Source: Trichomonas vaginalis G3 (lineage: Eukaryota > Parabasalia > Trichomonadida > Trichomonadidae). Taken from it: a stretch of DNA of 64,000 bases. The translations under genes were made by a program, and so were the position numbers. The notes under the pieces were generated by a model that saw only the letters and a list, made by a program, of their open reading frames with translations, had not been told where the DNA came from and ran no database searches. Where the stretch lies: positions 12,657,962 to 12,721,961 of the forward strand of contig NC_067208.1 of assembly GCF_026262505.1 (NCBI RefSeq). The letters are read 5' to 3'. Below, one piece after another: positions 44,374 through 54,157 of the stretch (the stretch's first letter is position 1; the number at the start of each line of letters is the position of its first letter).

Positions 44374-45150
44374 ATGGCAGAAGACATAATGGTTTATACT
44401 ATTACGACTAAAAACCCTGAGTCATATAATTCTATAACAACAAACTTACAAAGTCCTCAAGGACGATATTGTAAACAAACCTTAAACACAATGACGACTA
44501 AAGCCTTTTGCTCTTTGACACCAGAAGACTTTATGTTGTGAATGGTAAAAAATACTCCTTTGAAGATACTTACCCAGATATACCACCAACAGGTTTTGTT
44601 GACTTATTTAATACTTTAAGTAGCGGTGTAACATGTGCTGCAACTAGAGCAGGTTTCATTATGTTTGGATGTCCGACTGAGTTTACATAAACGATATGAC
44701 TAAATACAAAACTTATTTCTGGTTTTTACTACCAACAGTTTCCTATAACAGGAAAAGGTGTCATACAAGGAATTCTATTCCATTGACATTAAGCACACCA
44801 ATCTAATATATTGTTTCAAACTTAGGTTCAAAGGTTATTCGAATGTCGACAGAAACTATTATGACCAAAAGATACTATGCGTATAAACAATACTTTCTCT
44901 GCTGGTGCCTATTGTTCATTCGAATGCAGAATTTTCAACCTTAGTGAACTCAAACACTTTGGCAAGTATAACGTTGACATTAGTTGACGCAAACTTTGTT
45001 CCTGAAAAACTTTTATGTCCTATGTATTTGTCAATGACGGCAGAAAGTTTCGAATTGGAAGATGCAACTGTGAAAGTATTGTATTACAAGCAAACACTTC
45101 AACAACAAATAGCTCAAGAACAACAAATGCAACAAACAAGTCAAGAATAA
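44374..45150 (+). pseudogene. Penton-like gene, copy D
   Basis: It matches 37473-38270, with a shorter Gln-rich tail. It is broken, with several breaks. Confidence 0.75.
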
Positions 45151-45179
45151 AAAAAATAATTTTTTTATTTTTTATAAAA

Positions 45180-46177
45180 ATGTACAGAATAGATGTTTCA
45201 GATTTATATACTTCCAAGCATTCAGAAATATGTGTCCATTTAGAGACTATAACAAAGCAGTCGAGAATTTGAAACGTTTAGTCATTTATGTGACTCTGCC
45301 CAGAATGTTATGTCATGAAAGAATGGGATGTTCTTTAACAAACCAAGAGCAACAATAGTTCTGAACAAGAATGTAGACAGAAACTTAAGAAAATAAAAGT
45401 GTACAAGTTGGCATGAAGATGTTAGATGCTTGGGATATCTATTGTCAAAGTTAGAAAGTTTTTCAGTTCGGGTATAAAGTTAATACACCTTCTCCAAACT
45501 TCTATTCTATCTTCACTGGATATAAATATAACAAGTAGAATGGAAAGAAAATATTATAGAAGCTTGGTTAGACCATGTCAAAGAAATTATATGCAATGGA
45601 AACGAAAAGGTTTTATGAGTATATCTTATGTTGGTTTGCAAAATCTTACAACATCCAAGTGCTAAAATGAAACTGCTCTCATTATAATTGGAAAACAGGA
45701 ACAGGTAAGAACACATTCTTTACAGATATTTGTGCAAACTGTTAGAAGGTTATTCGAATCCGAATATGACAAAACTTAGAAAACATCTGTGGCAAGTTTA
45801 ACTCCTCAATAGAAAATAATGAAACTTATAGTTTGCAATGAACTTCAAAGTAATAAACAACAAAAGTTTTGAACTAAGATGCTTGAAGAGTCTTATAACA
45901 GACAAAGTTGGAGTTGTTGAAAGAAATATAAAGACCAAAGATGTTTGTGAAAATGTTGCAAACTTCATTATGGTTTCAAACAATGCTGTTCCGATGAAGT
46001 TAGAAAGTTCTGACAGAAGATATGTAGTTGTCAGAACGTCAGATTCTCATATGCAAGATACAGAATATTTTGACGACTTAGCAGAAACTTTGACATCTGA
46101 CTTTTACAAACCACTTGTTCTCATATTTCATGACATTAGATATTTCTAAGTTCAATCCAAGACAAATTCCACATACC
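45180..46177 (+). pseudogene. Helicase gene, copy D
   Basis: It matches 38299-39535 but stops before the end, where unrelated sequence begins. It is broken, with many breaks. Confidence 0.75.
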
Positions 46178-46180
46178 ATC

Positions 46181-46540
46181 TCTCCTTCACAACAACATTA
46201 GACGTATACTGTATCGATCCGGCTAAGATGGGATGAGATGATTTTAGGAGGATAAGGCTGTAAACTATAATAGCATTATAAAAATTGAATTTATGATAAT
46301 TTTTAAAAACTAGAAAAAAGTGATTGATCAGTTCACGAGGGTGCGACCGTGACCTGTTTCTTTGTGTTTTTCTGCTGTTTGTTCCTGGGTTGTGTATATG
46401 TCTGATGTTAATTGTTTTTTTTATGTGTTGGTGGGGGGTGTGAGAGGAGAGGATTTAAGTTATGAAGCATAGTAATCTGTTGTAAACGAATGTTGTTCTT
46501 TTGGTATTGGGAATTTCTTGGATGAACAGAATACTCTAAT
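46181..46540. other. Spacer between head-to-head helicase remnants
   Basis: This sequence is not found elsewhere in the window and has no open frame of note. It contains a G-rich stretch (GTGTTGGTGGGGGGTGTGAG). The flanking helicase remnants face each other across it. Confidence 0.6.
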
Positions 46541-47718
46541 GTCATGAAATATTGAGAACAAGATGGGTTGTAAAACTATGATGTCAAAGTTTCTGCTAAG
46601 TCGTCAAAATATTCAGTAATCTTGCATATGGAATACTTGGACGTTCTGACAACTACATATCTTGCGTCAGAAACTTTCTAACTTCATCGGAACAGCATTG
46701 TGTTTGAAACCATAAGTAAGTTGTGCAACATTCTTCAAACTCTTTGAGTCTTGTATACCTTTCTTTCAACAACTCCAACTTTGTCTGTTATAAGACTACT
46801 TCAAGCATCTGAGTTCAAAAACTTTTTGTGTATCGTATACTGTTGAAGTTACATTGGCAAACTATAAGCGTTTCATATTCTTCATATTGAAGGAGTTAAA
46901 CTTGCCACGATGTTTTTCTGAAATGTCAATATTGCGTTCGAATAACCTTCTAACAGTTTGCATAAGATATCTGTAAAGAATGTGTTCTTACGAACTGTTC
47001 CTTGATTTCAATTATTATGAGAGCATTTCATATTTAGGCAACTTGGAATGTAGTTAACCATGTTTGCAAGACCAACAATAAGAAACTCATAACTTTTCGG
47101 TTTCCATTGCATATTAATTCTTTGACATGGTCTACCAAGCTTACTATAATATTTTCTTTCCATTCTACCTTGTTCATATTTATAATCCAGTGAAGATAGA
47201 ATAGAAGTTTGGAGAAGTGGTATAAAACTTTATACCCTCGACGAAAAATTCTTCTCTAACTTTGACAGATAGATATCCCCAGACATCTAACTTTCATTGC
47301 CAACTTGTCACGACCTTTTATTTGTCTTAAGTTTTCTGTCTACATTCTTTGTTACAACACTATGTCTGCTCTTAGGTTTGTTAAAGACACATCCCATGTT
47401 CTTTCTAACATAACATTCTGGGGCAGAGTCGAACATAAATGACTTAAACGTTTTCAAATTCTCGACCTGCTTGTTATAGTCTCAAAATGGCACACTATTT
47501 CTGAATGCTTGGAAGTCATAAAAATCTAAACATCTATTCTGGTACATTTTAATAAAAATAAAAAAATATTATTTTTTATTTTGAACATTTTTGTTGTTGC
47601 ATTTGTTGTTCTTGATATTTGTTGTTGAAGTTGTTCTTGTAATAAAATACTCTTCTACAGTTGCATCTTCCAATTCAAACTTTCTGCGTCACTTGAGCAA
47701 ATGTACATAGGAAATAAC
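46541..47718 (-). mobile_element. Inverted Polinton remnant: helicase and end of penton-like gene
   Basis: On the minus strand, helicase sequence (46541-47547) is preceded by the C-terminal end of the penton-like gene (47575-47718) up to the gap. It is broken, with dozens of breaks. Confidence 0.75.
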
Positions 47719-47818
47719 NNNNNNNNNNNNNNNNNNNNNNNNNNNNNNNNNNNNNNNNNNNNNNNNNNNNNNNNNNNNNNNNNNNNNNNNNNNNNNNNNN
47801 NNNNNNNNNNNNNNNNNN
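47719..47818. other. Assembly gap of 100 N
   Basis: A run of exactly 100 N. The order and orientation of the two sides are not proven by this sequence. Confidence 0.99.
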
Positions 47819-48031
47819 AAGCATAGATATTGGGATTGGTCAGGAATGACAAAAGGTAAAGGATATGATGTTAAAGACGACGTTAAGTTTGCTATAAATT
47901 GTTACTGGAGTGACACTCAGGGAGAAGGAAACCATACACATTTCGTTTCAGGATATACGCAAACAACGGGACAAAGTAAAGAATACATGCCACCTTACAT
48001 GACAGTTTACGCATGGTATAGAATTGCTTAG
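47819..48031 (+). CDS. C-terminal end of a tail-fibre-like protein
   Basis: The frame enters from the assembly gap, so only about 70 residues are visible (beginning KHRYWDWSGMTKGK). The ending GNHTHFVSG followed by EYMPPYMTVYAWYRIA resembles the C-termini of phage tail-fibre and collar-like adhesins, in which a His-x-His metal site and an MPPY-type end are common. A spike or fibre for cell attachment is inferred. Its stop codon overlaps that of the convergent integrase gene. Confidence 0.5.
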   Translation, partial: KHRYWDWSGMTKGKGYDVKDDVKFAINCYWSDTQGEGNHTHFVSGYTQTTGQSKEYMPPYMTVYAWYRIA

Positions 48032-48985
48032 TCGTCATTTTCAACTTCTTTAGCATATTCGTCAGGAGTTGTCTTATATTTGTTAGGAACTGTCTTTGAA
48101 AGTATACCACCTTGAACTTTGACAAGTTTGAAACGAGGTCTGACAATAGTAGTTTTATCTTCTGCTTGCAGTGTGTACATTTTGCCATGTTTGCCTAAAA
48201 CTTCATAATATTCTCTTGTATACTTTCTTCTATTTTTACGAACACGAATGTGAGTACCTGTCGGGTTCCCATTGTTGTCATAGTCAATAGTATTTTCATA
48301 TGGGTCGCGTTTAGGTATTTCTATTTTTACTTTGTCACCTTTCTTAAGTTTGAAGCCTGGCATTCTTTCTTGTTTGTCTCTTTGACTAAATTGTTAAATA
48401 TAAAGTCTTTCTCTAAGTCGGGGTTGTTTTTCATTTCTTCGGGGAGTGGTTTCCCAAACCTTTTTGTTTACGGCTATTGTAAATATTTAAAACTTGTCTC
48501 ATCTTTGCCATGGAGAAGTGTCTATACTTGTCGTCATATGACATTTCATCTACCTCACCACCTTGTGGTTGGTTTAAGTCTCTTAAGATTTTTATACAAC
48601 TGTCAATGACACCAAGAGCAGAATGGTTTTGGTCGACAATGAAATATTGGTTTACATTTTTTGAACGCAGATAGTTTTTAATATCATCTGATTTGAAAGA
48701 ACTTTCACAGTCAGATGTCAGTTTTGTTGGATGGTATTTGTCAACGAATATTGTCAAAGCAGTTTTCACATCTAAAATATTTTTGGACTGTAATGGTATG
48801 GCTTCACAGTATCTTGTGTTTTGACCGACAAATATTAGCCAGTATGGTGGTCCATCTTCTCTATACCTCGGAATGTTTTCCAAGATATCCATAAACCAAG
48901 CATTTGGTGTTGAACTAAAGATTTTTATCATGAGTGCTTTCTTTGTTGCCTTAGAAACATAGGGGTCCTTGTTTGGATTCGTCAT
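48028..48985 (-). pseudogene. Retroviral-type integrase gene of the Polinton
   Basis: This is the DDE-type (rve) integrase that inserts the element and makes a short target duplication. The core shows AWFMDILENIP, KLTSDCESSF and HSALGVIDSCIKILRDL, in the spacing of the family's catalytic motifs. The C-terminal part (FKLKKGDKVKIEIP, basic, beta-rich) is like the SH3/chromo-like tail of such integrases. The gene is divergent from the 133-aa gene across 17 bases. It is broken, with about one break. Confidence 0.8.
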
Positions 48986-49002
48986 TTTTTAACCCATAAG
49001 AA

Positions 49003-49404
49003 ATGGGTTTATTTGGCGCATTAGCAGGAGTTGCATCCAGATTTTTGCCCGCAGTGGGAACACTAGCCAGAGGTGCATTTGGAATTGGAAGGAAGATTTT
49101 GAGTACATTAGGTATACTGAAAGAGAAAGCACAGCCTATTATACAAACTGTACAGAAAGGTTGGGATGTAGCACGAGATGCAGCAAATCTTATTCCAAAT
49201 CCTGAAACAAGAGGAAAAGTTCAAGGATGGATGGACAATGTAGGAAGACAAGCAGGAAACTATTATAACAAAGCAAATGACTACTATAACCAAGCAGGAC
49301 ACTATATGGACCAAGGTGAAAGATTCTTTAACAGAGGATATAACCATGCACAACAATGGGTAAACAATAACCAACCTCAACCGCCTCAAACGTGGGGAAT
49401 GTAA
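49003..49404 (+). CDS. 133-aa glycine-rich amphipathic virion-type protein
   Basis: The N-terminal 40 residues (MGLFGALAGVASRFLPAVG, then ARGAFGIGRKILSTLGI) are hydrophobic and glycine-rich with spaced basic residues. The second half has repeated YYN-type units (NYYNKANDYYNQAGHYMDQG) and a Gln/Pro end. In overall plan it recalls the membrane-active protein VI of adenoviruses; this is analogy, not detected homology. It is the first of four plus-strand genes with gaps of about 19, 19 and 31 bases. The start follows AACCCATAAGAA. Confidence 0.6.
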   Translation: MGLFGALAGVASRFLPAVGTLARGAFGIGRKILSTLGILKEKAQPIIQTVQKGWDVARDAANLIPNPETRGKVQGWMDNVGRQAGNYYNKANDYYNQAGHYMDQGERFFNRGYNHAQQWVNNNQPQPPQTWGM

Positions 49405-49423
49405 AGTTTTTTACTGAGATGAA

Positions 49424-49576
49424 ATGAACAATACAGCATTGAGACAAATGGGTTCAAGATGGATTTGTCGGCTTCCAGCAGTTAAACTACGTGTTTGTCA
49501 AGTTCTTCCTATACCTCAGGAAGTTTTAGACCGACTTAAAAAACCTAAACAACCAGTTGAAAACAAACCAAACTAA
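49424..49576 (+). CDS. 50-aa small protein
   Basis: It begins MNNTALRQMGSRWICRLP and ends with Lys/Pro-rich KKPKQPVENKPN. It lies between the 133-aa and 194-aa genes with 19-base gaps. The leader TTTTTTACTGAGATGAA directly before the ATG is repeated base for base before the next gene, strongly supporting both starts. Function unknown. Confidence 0.6.
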   Translation: MNNTALRQMGSRWICRLPAVKLRVCQVLPIPQEVLDRLKKPKQPVENKPN

Positions 49577-49595
49577 AATTTTTTACTGAGATGAA

Positions 49596-50180
49596 ATGAC
49601 CGAAGAAGTTGAAACGGTAGATTTGACACCACAAACAAAAAGTTCAGAACCATTGTCAAAACCTGTCAAAGAACTTACAGATGAAGAGAAAAATTCAATA
49701 ATAGAAAGTGCCAGGTCTGGAAATACAAACCCTAACTATAAAGTCACTTTTCATAGAAATGGAACGGCTAGTATCTCAAAAAAGAAACAGACTCTCACAA
49801 ATAAAATATTGAAGTCTGAAGGAGCTTTCGAGACAACAGATGGAAAAGTTTACTTCACTGACCAACAGTTCATTATAGAACATCTCATTGACTTAGAGTC
49901 GAAATATTCTAAACTTTACAACAAACACAAAAAGTTGAAAGGAAAACAAAAACAAATGGCATATGATATTTACGAAGATACTAACGACACAACCATACCT
50001 GCAAGTGAGGTAAAGTCAGAGGAACCAAAAAGTGACGAAAAACAGATAGAAGAAGAGAAACCAAAAACTGAAGATAAACCAAAACCAAAGTTTAGTTTCC
50101 AAACTAAACCAAGTCAACCTTCATTAGCTGGTATGGGTTGGCGTCAAAGACTTATGGCAGCAGGTGGTTATGTAAAGTAA
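49596..50180 (+). CDS. 194-aa charged Polinton protein
   Basis: No family is recognised. An acidic, Thr-rich N-terminus is followed by a folded-looking part (NPNYKVTFHRNGTASISKKK), a predicted coiled coil (IEHLIDLESKYSKLYNKHKK) and a Lys/Glu/Pro-rich tail ending GMGWRQRLMAAGGYVK. The gene stands directly before the polymerase gene. The start is set by the duplicated leader described for 49424. Confidence 0.6.
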   Translation: MTEEVETVDLTPQTKSSEPLSKPVKELTDEEKNSIIESARSGNTNPNYKVTFHRNGTASISKKKQTLTNKILKSEGAFETTDGKVYFTDQQFIIEHLIDLESKYSKLYNKHKKLKGKQKQMAYDIYEDTNDTTIPASEVKSEEPKSDEKQIEEEKPKTEDKPKPKFSFQTKPSQPSLAGMGWRQRLMAAGGYVK

Positions 50181-50211
50181 AGAAAAAAAATATTTTTTTA
50201 TTTTTATAAAA

Positions 50212-52359
50212 ATGCCCCCATATAGAATGGATAGAAAATCTGCTAGAATAAAAGCAGAGTTGCAAAGATATGGTTGGAGAGTTTCGAAGAATTTTAAATA
50301 TAGGAAGGGAAGACCCATAAAAGTCTATGACAAATTGTCTGGTCTTCGCTACGAAATGGACTTAGAAACAGCACGTGCAAATTATCCAAACAGACTAGAG
50401 AGGTTAGAAGAAGAACGTCTTATGGACATGCCTTTCGATGTTAGTGAACCTCAAGTTGAAGGACACGACGGCTTTGCCAGATTCTACTGGAAACATGACG
50501 AACAATTGCATCCTTTGAGAAGGAAAAAAGGAAAAGGTGAAGACGCACATGCTCCCATGGAAAGAACAAGATATGCATATGAAAAGTATCGTGAAGTTAG
50601 AAGTCAAATTACATCTGGTCGAACCTTTACAGTAAACTTTGACGAAGGAAAGAACAAAGAAGGCTTCATGGGAGTACTTGCTGCCATACAAGACGGAAAT
50701 AAGAAAGGATACAATCTCAGACTAACCGTAACAGATTTAGATGGTCACATTTACTATGCGCATGGCAATGAACAAACAGCCGCACAACTTCTTGACGCTT
50801 TCAAGACTACAAAGAGAGAACAAATGGTTGACTCCGACTCAGACATTTTGAATGCGATTGAAGGGATTGCAAGCGTGAAGTTCGAATGGTACCAACCCAA
50901 CCCTCAAGCAGTCAGACAACATGCTGGGTATTTCCCGTTCATAAACAAGTCTGACATTAACTTAACCAGGTATGGAATTTACAATTCAATTGAAACAATT
51001 GTCAATGAACCTTGTATTCTTACATGTCTCAGGAACTCTGGTCTTGTTTCAGAAGAGAAAATGAAGTATCTTGAGTCATGTGTGAAGACAAGGTACATGC
51101 TCAGAGGTCAATTGGCTAAAATTGCACCGTTGGCAAATGTGAATATCCGAGTCAACATTCCGACTGAGAAAGGTTCTTCACATGACGACTATGTTGTTGA
51201 CAAAGACTTACCATGGTTGAAGATTGTAATTGTCCACAACCACTTCATGTTGAACGAAAGTCTTACAAACCCATTGTTCGGAAAAGGCAAGTGCAACATT
51301 GTCAGAGCTGTTAACATTCTTTTCGAGAAAGGTTTGTTGGAACCAATTCCAGATGACAAGCTGACAAAAGTACCAAAAGACGAAACAAACTTTTCACTGT
51401 TAGCAAGACCAAAAGTTGTTCCAGACAAAGTTCTAGTACAAAAGAAGTACACAGTTCCAAAAGGAGTTGGATTGTTCGGATACCAACCTGAACCAGAAGA
51501 ACTTCCAATGAGGTTGCAAGAACTTCAAGATGCTATAAACAAACTCCCATTGAGACATCCAATTGACGTCAAATTGTATTGGAGAGCATCTGAGTTAGGT
51601 CAGAAGGTTTTATATGAAACAGGTTGCTTCGACGATGTTTATGAGATAACAGGAGAAGTTTCTCAGAAGATAAGAGACTCGCTTGAATTTCCACAAACTG
51701 GACCGATTGGTTGCGACAAGTTTGACTCATATGAAAAGATATACTATGTCGACCTTAACGCTGCGTACATGAGGTTTGTCCAATATATTCCAACTGGAAT
51801 TCCAAACGAAGATGGTGAGTTCCCGGGAAGGAACTATACAGTTGGAAAAGTCATACAACAACTGTATGATATTAGGAAAGCTTCAAACCCCAAACTTGCA
51901 ATGACACTCAAATTGCTTATGAATTCGACATGGGGATATTCCATTAAGAAACCTCAAGAGATGAAGAGTAAACATTATGAGAAGGTCGACAACTTTGTTG
52001 AAAGGTTTTCTCCTTTTGTTTTGAAGTACGAATTCACTCAAGGTCAAAGTGGCTTAGTAACCACATTAAAACCTATTGTCGAACATTGGTCTTACCCTCA
52101 GTTCGCAAAGGCAGTCCTTGACAACTACAACAAATTCTTCTCGGAAGTTAAATCCAAAGTGAAGGTATACTATGAGAACATCGATGCGCTCATGACGAAC
52201 GAAGAAGGCTATAACAAACTCATTGAAATGGGCATGGTCGGTGAAAAGATGGGTCAATTCAAATTGGACAAAATTTTCACCGAAGTTCATGTAATATCGA
52301 AAAGGAAGTACTGGGGTGTTAAAGAAGATGGTGAAATAGTTAAACATTGCATGAAATAA
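50212..52359 (+). CDS. Family B DNA polymerase, protein-primed type
   Basis: The 715-aa protein is predicted to replicate the element from its ends. Palm motifs are recognisable: motif A YVDLNAAYM (Asp at about 514), motif B KLLMNSTWGYS (about 567-577), and the motif C zone with Asp at about 658 followed by NEEGYNKL, then a KRKYWG element. The N-terminal 470 residues include FPFINKSDINLTRYGIYN, a region also seen in other Polinton-like polymerases as far as I recall. The start follows a T-run and TATAAAA, identical in type to the helicase leader. The frame runs open throughout. Confidence 0.8.
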   Translation: MPPYRMDRKSARIKAELQRYGWRVSKNFKYRKGRPIKVYDKLSGLRYEMDLETARANYPNRLERLEEERLMDMPFDVSEPQVEGHDGFARFYWKHDEQLHPLRRKKGKGEDAHAPMERTRYAYEKYREVRSQITSGRTFTVNFDEGKNKEGFMGVLAAIQDGNKKGYNLRLTVTDLDGHIYYAHGNEQTAAQLLDAFKTTKREQMVDSDSDILNAIEGIASVKFEWYQPNPQAVRQHAGYFPFINKSDINLTRYGIYNSIETIVNEPCILTCLRNSGLVSEEKMKYLESCVKTRYMLRGQLAKIAPLANVNIRVNIPTEKGSSHDDYVVDKDLPWLKIVIVHNHFMLNESLTNPLFGKGKCNIVRAVNILFEKGLLEPIPDDKLTKVPKDETNFSLLARPKVVPDKVLVQKKYTVPKGVGLFGYQPEPEELPMRLQELQDAINKLPLRHPIDVKLYWRASELGQKVLYETGCFDDVYEITGEVSQKIRDSLEFPQTGPIGCDKFDSYEKIYYVDLNAAYMRFVQYIPTGIPNEDGEFPGRNYTVGKVIQQLYDIRKASNPKLAMTLKLLMNSTWGYSIKKPQEMKSKHYEKVDNFVERFSPFVLKYEFTQGQSGLVTTLKPIVEHWSYPQFAKAVLDNYNKFFSEVKSKVKVYYENIDALMTNEEGYNKLIEMGMVGEKMGQFKLDKIFTEVHVISKRKYWGVKEDGEIVKHCMK

Positions 52360-52366
52360 AAAATTT

Positions 52367-52474
52367 TTATTCGAATTTGAATCGGACAGGTCGAGTTACA
52401 CCATTCTTGGTCTCAAACTCATATATAACCTGTTTGTTTGTATTTTCGTCGACTATGGCACGAGACACAAACAT
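52367..52474 (-). CDS. Possible 35-aa peptide, convergent to the polymerase
   Basis: A short frame (MFVSRAIVDENTNKQVIYEF and onward, ending FKFE) with protein-like composition lies 7 bases after the polymerase stop. It may be the end of a longer gene replaced by the GC-richer block. Weakly supported. Confidence 0.25.
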   Translation of the reverse strand: MFVSRAIVDENTNKQVIYEFETKNGVTRPVRFKFE

Positions 52475-52504
52475 TGACCAAACGGACAAAAAGTGTCATT
52501 TCAG

Positions 52505-52768
52505 ATGGTCACGCAGCCAATCGCATTCGAGCACTTCGAAGAAGCCTTACGTTCCAAGGGAGAGGGTGTCTGGTGCAAGGCAGAGGTCATGAAACTCTAC
52601 GAGCAGTACATCCTCAATGCCTGGGAGGACAAATCGTCCTTGGATTGGCAATTCTACCAACTCCTCTGGGACGACCTCCTAGGCAACTGGGATGACGAAA
52701 GAGTCCAATTCAGGGGTCAGGAACTACTTGTCCAAATTCTCATTAATTTAAGCTACTTAACTAAATAA
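52505..52768 (+). CDS. 87-aa protein of the GC-richer block
   Basis: No family is recognised. It is rich in Trp, Leu and acidic residues (WEDKSSLDWQFYQLLWDDLL), predicted helical. The start MVTQPIAFEHF is chosen because AGTGTCATTTCAG, an initiator-like sequence, lies immediately before it. Confidence 0.55.
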   Translation: MVTQPIAFEHFEEALRSKGEGVWCKAEVMKLYEQYILNAWEDKSSLDWQFYQLLWDDLLGNWDDERVQFRGQELLVQILINLSYLTK

Positions 52769-52817
52769 ACACCTAAATTTACTCGGGGTTTCCCCCTAAA
52801 ATAAAATTTTTTTACTC

Positions 52818-53517
52818 TTAGAACCACTCGAGGTTCTCCTTACGGTTGTTGAGCTTGTCACCGTCAATGTGTCTGACCTTCGTCTTCTTGCCTGGATTTG
52901 GAACCCATTGAATTGCGACAAGCCCATGGAGATTGAACCGCGATTCCGAAGGTTAAGGTTCAAGTGTCCCAAGTTGTTGAGGACTGGGGTAAGAACCTTG
53001 CCTGCTCCCATTTTGTATGGGTAGGGTTGGAAATTTCATAACTGTCATCGGCAACAAGGGTTGCCCAAACTTCCTTTTCTTCGTGTTTCTCTTCTTCTTC
53101 CTCTTCTTCTTCGTGTTTCTCTTCTTCTTCTTGTTTCTCTTCTTCCTCGAAAATTCCTTCTTCAATTTGGTACTCACGAATTACGGTGTTGGAGGTTCTG
53201 TCCTTTCCGAGTACCTTCCAGATGGCGTCTATCTCTTCGAAGAAACGGTAGATGAGTCTGGCAAGGTCTCGGTTCTCTCTCGCGTAAATGCGCAAGGTTT
53301 CCGTCAAATCATTCAGGCATTTCTCATTGGAAGCTTGGTTCATGAGGACATCGGCTTTGAGCTTGGTCATCTCTTCCATAAGACTACTTTGGAGAGTCTT
53401 AACGGTGTTTGTCAGATGAGCTTTCAAATTCAAAATTTGAATTTGAACTGGGCGCTTGTCTGGCAACATTGAAAGGACATCTGCCATTGTGTTCGGCTTC
53501 GGTGCTTGTTCGGACAT
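52818..53517 (-). pseudogene. Coiled-coil gene with an HNH-like C-terminal motif
   Basis: The N-terminal part (MSEQAPKPNTMADVLSML) is helical and followed by a long Glu/Lys-rich stretch. At the C-terminal end the minus strand reads HIDGDKLNNRKENLEWF, which matches the core of HNH-type homing nucleases. The gene appears broken, with about two breaks. TTCATTTTTTCG precedes the start. Nuclease function is inferred only from the short motif. Confidence 0.5.
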
Positions 53518-53549
53518 CGAAAAAATGAAGTGGTTTGAGAATGACGGTT

Positions 53550-54134
53550 TTACTTCAAAAAGCTTGTTATGACGGTTAAGTCATACAACAAGTTTAAAAT
53601 AATATCTTGTTCTTCTTCTGAACGTTTGTTGTCTCTTCCGATAAAAGTTTCGAACATGAGAACCAAAAAACGTTTTTTGAGATTGCGGAAGAGTTCAGGC
53701 AAACGTTCATATTCTGGATATGTTGGGAGCAGTTCGAAACATCTGAGCTGACTTTCGGACAAAATTGGGACAATGTCAGAAAATTCATCTTTGGTCGGAC
53801 TGCTTGAAGGTAAGTCCCTTACATGTAAGTAGCTCTGGTAAAGTCTTCTCATTTCTGCTAACTTTTGGAGTATAGCTTCGTAGTTTAGAAGTTTTAATTT
53901 TAAATGTCTTATTCCACTCTTGACATCTAAACGGTAACTATCCATGAGGTCAAGAGTAGCTTTGGTAGCTTTAAGTGGAGCTATCTGTTCCTTGACTTCT
54001 GCAATTTTGGTTGCAATTGTGATTTGAGCTCCTTCAAGTTCGCCGTCTATGTCGTTCTCAACGCCTTCAACCATGGCTTGAAACTCTTCATCGGTCCATT
54101 GAGATTGGTGTGGGACGAATTTAACTTGCTTCAT
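53550..54134 (-). CDS. 194-aa helical protein of the GC-richer block
   Basis: No family is recognised. It is predicted almost entirely helical, with coiled-coil potential at about residues 40-100 (ATKIAEVKEQIAPLKATKAT) and a C-terminal segment of long helices (FRNLKKRFLVLMFETFIGRD). It is one of several minus-strand genes in a row. TTTCATTTTTTGA precedes the start. Confidence 0.6.
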   Translation of the reverse strand: MKQVKFVPHQSQWTDEEFQAMVEGVENDIDGELEGAQITIATKIAEVKEQIAPLKATKATLDLMDSYRLDVKSGIRHLKLKLLNYEAILQKLAEMRRLYQSYLHVRDLPSSSPTKDEFSDIVPILSESQLRCFELLPTYPEYERLPELFRNLKKRFLVLMFETFIGRDNKRSEEEQDIILNLLYDLTVITSFLK

Positions 54135-54157
54135 TCAAAAAATGAAAAAAAATGTTT

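Larger units (their letters stand above)
40931..46180 (+). mobile_element. Polinton part-copy D
   Basis: It starts abruptly inside the large protein gene and runs in normal order through capsid, small antisense gene, 192-aa, penton-like and helicase genes. Broken, with dozens of small breaks spread evenly, unlike copies A and B. Their density near an assembly gap suggests poor sequence as well as decay. Confidence 0.75.

Noticed and set aside
49003-49404. Assigning the 133-aa gene firmly as adenovirus protein VI
   Set aside because: Only the overall amphipathic, glycine-rich plan is similar; there is no alignable motif.
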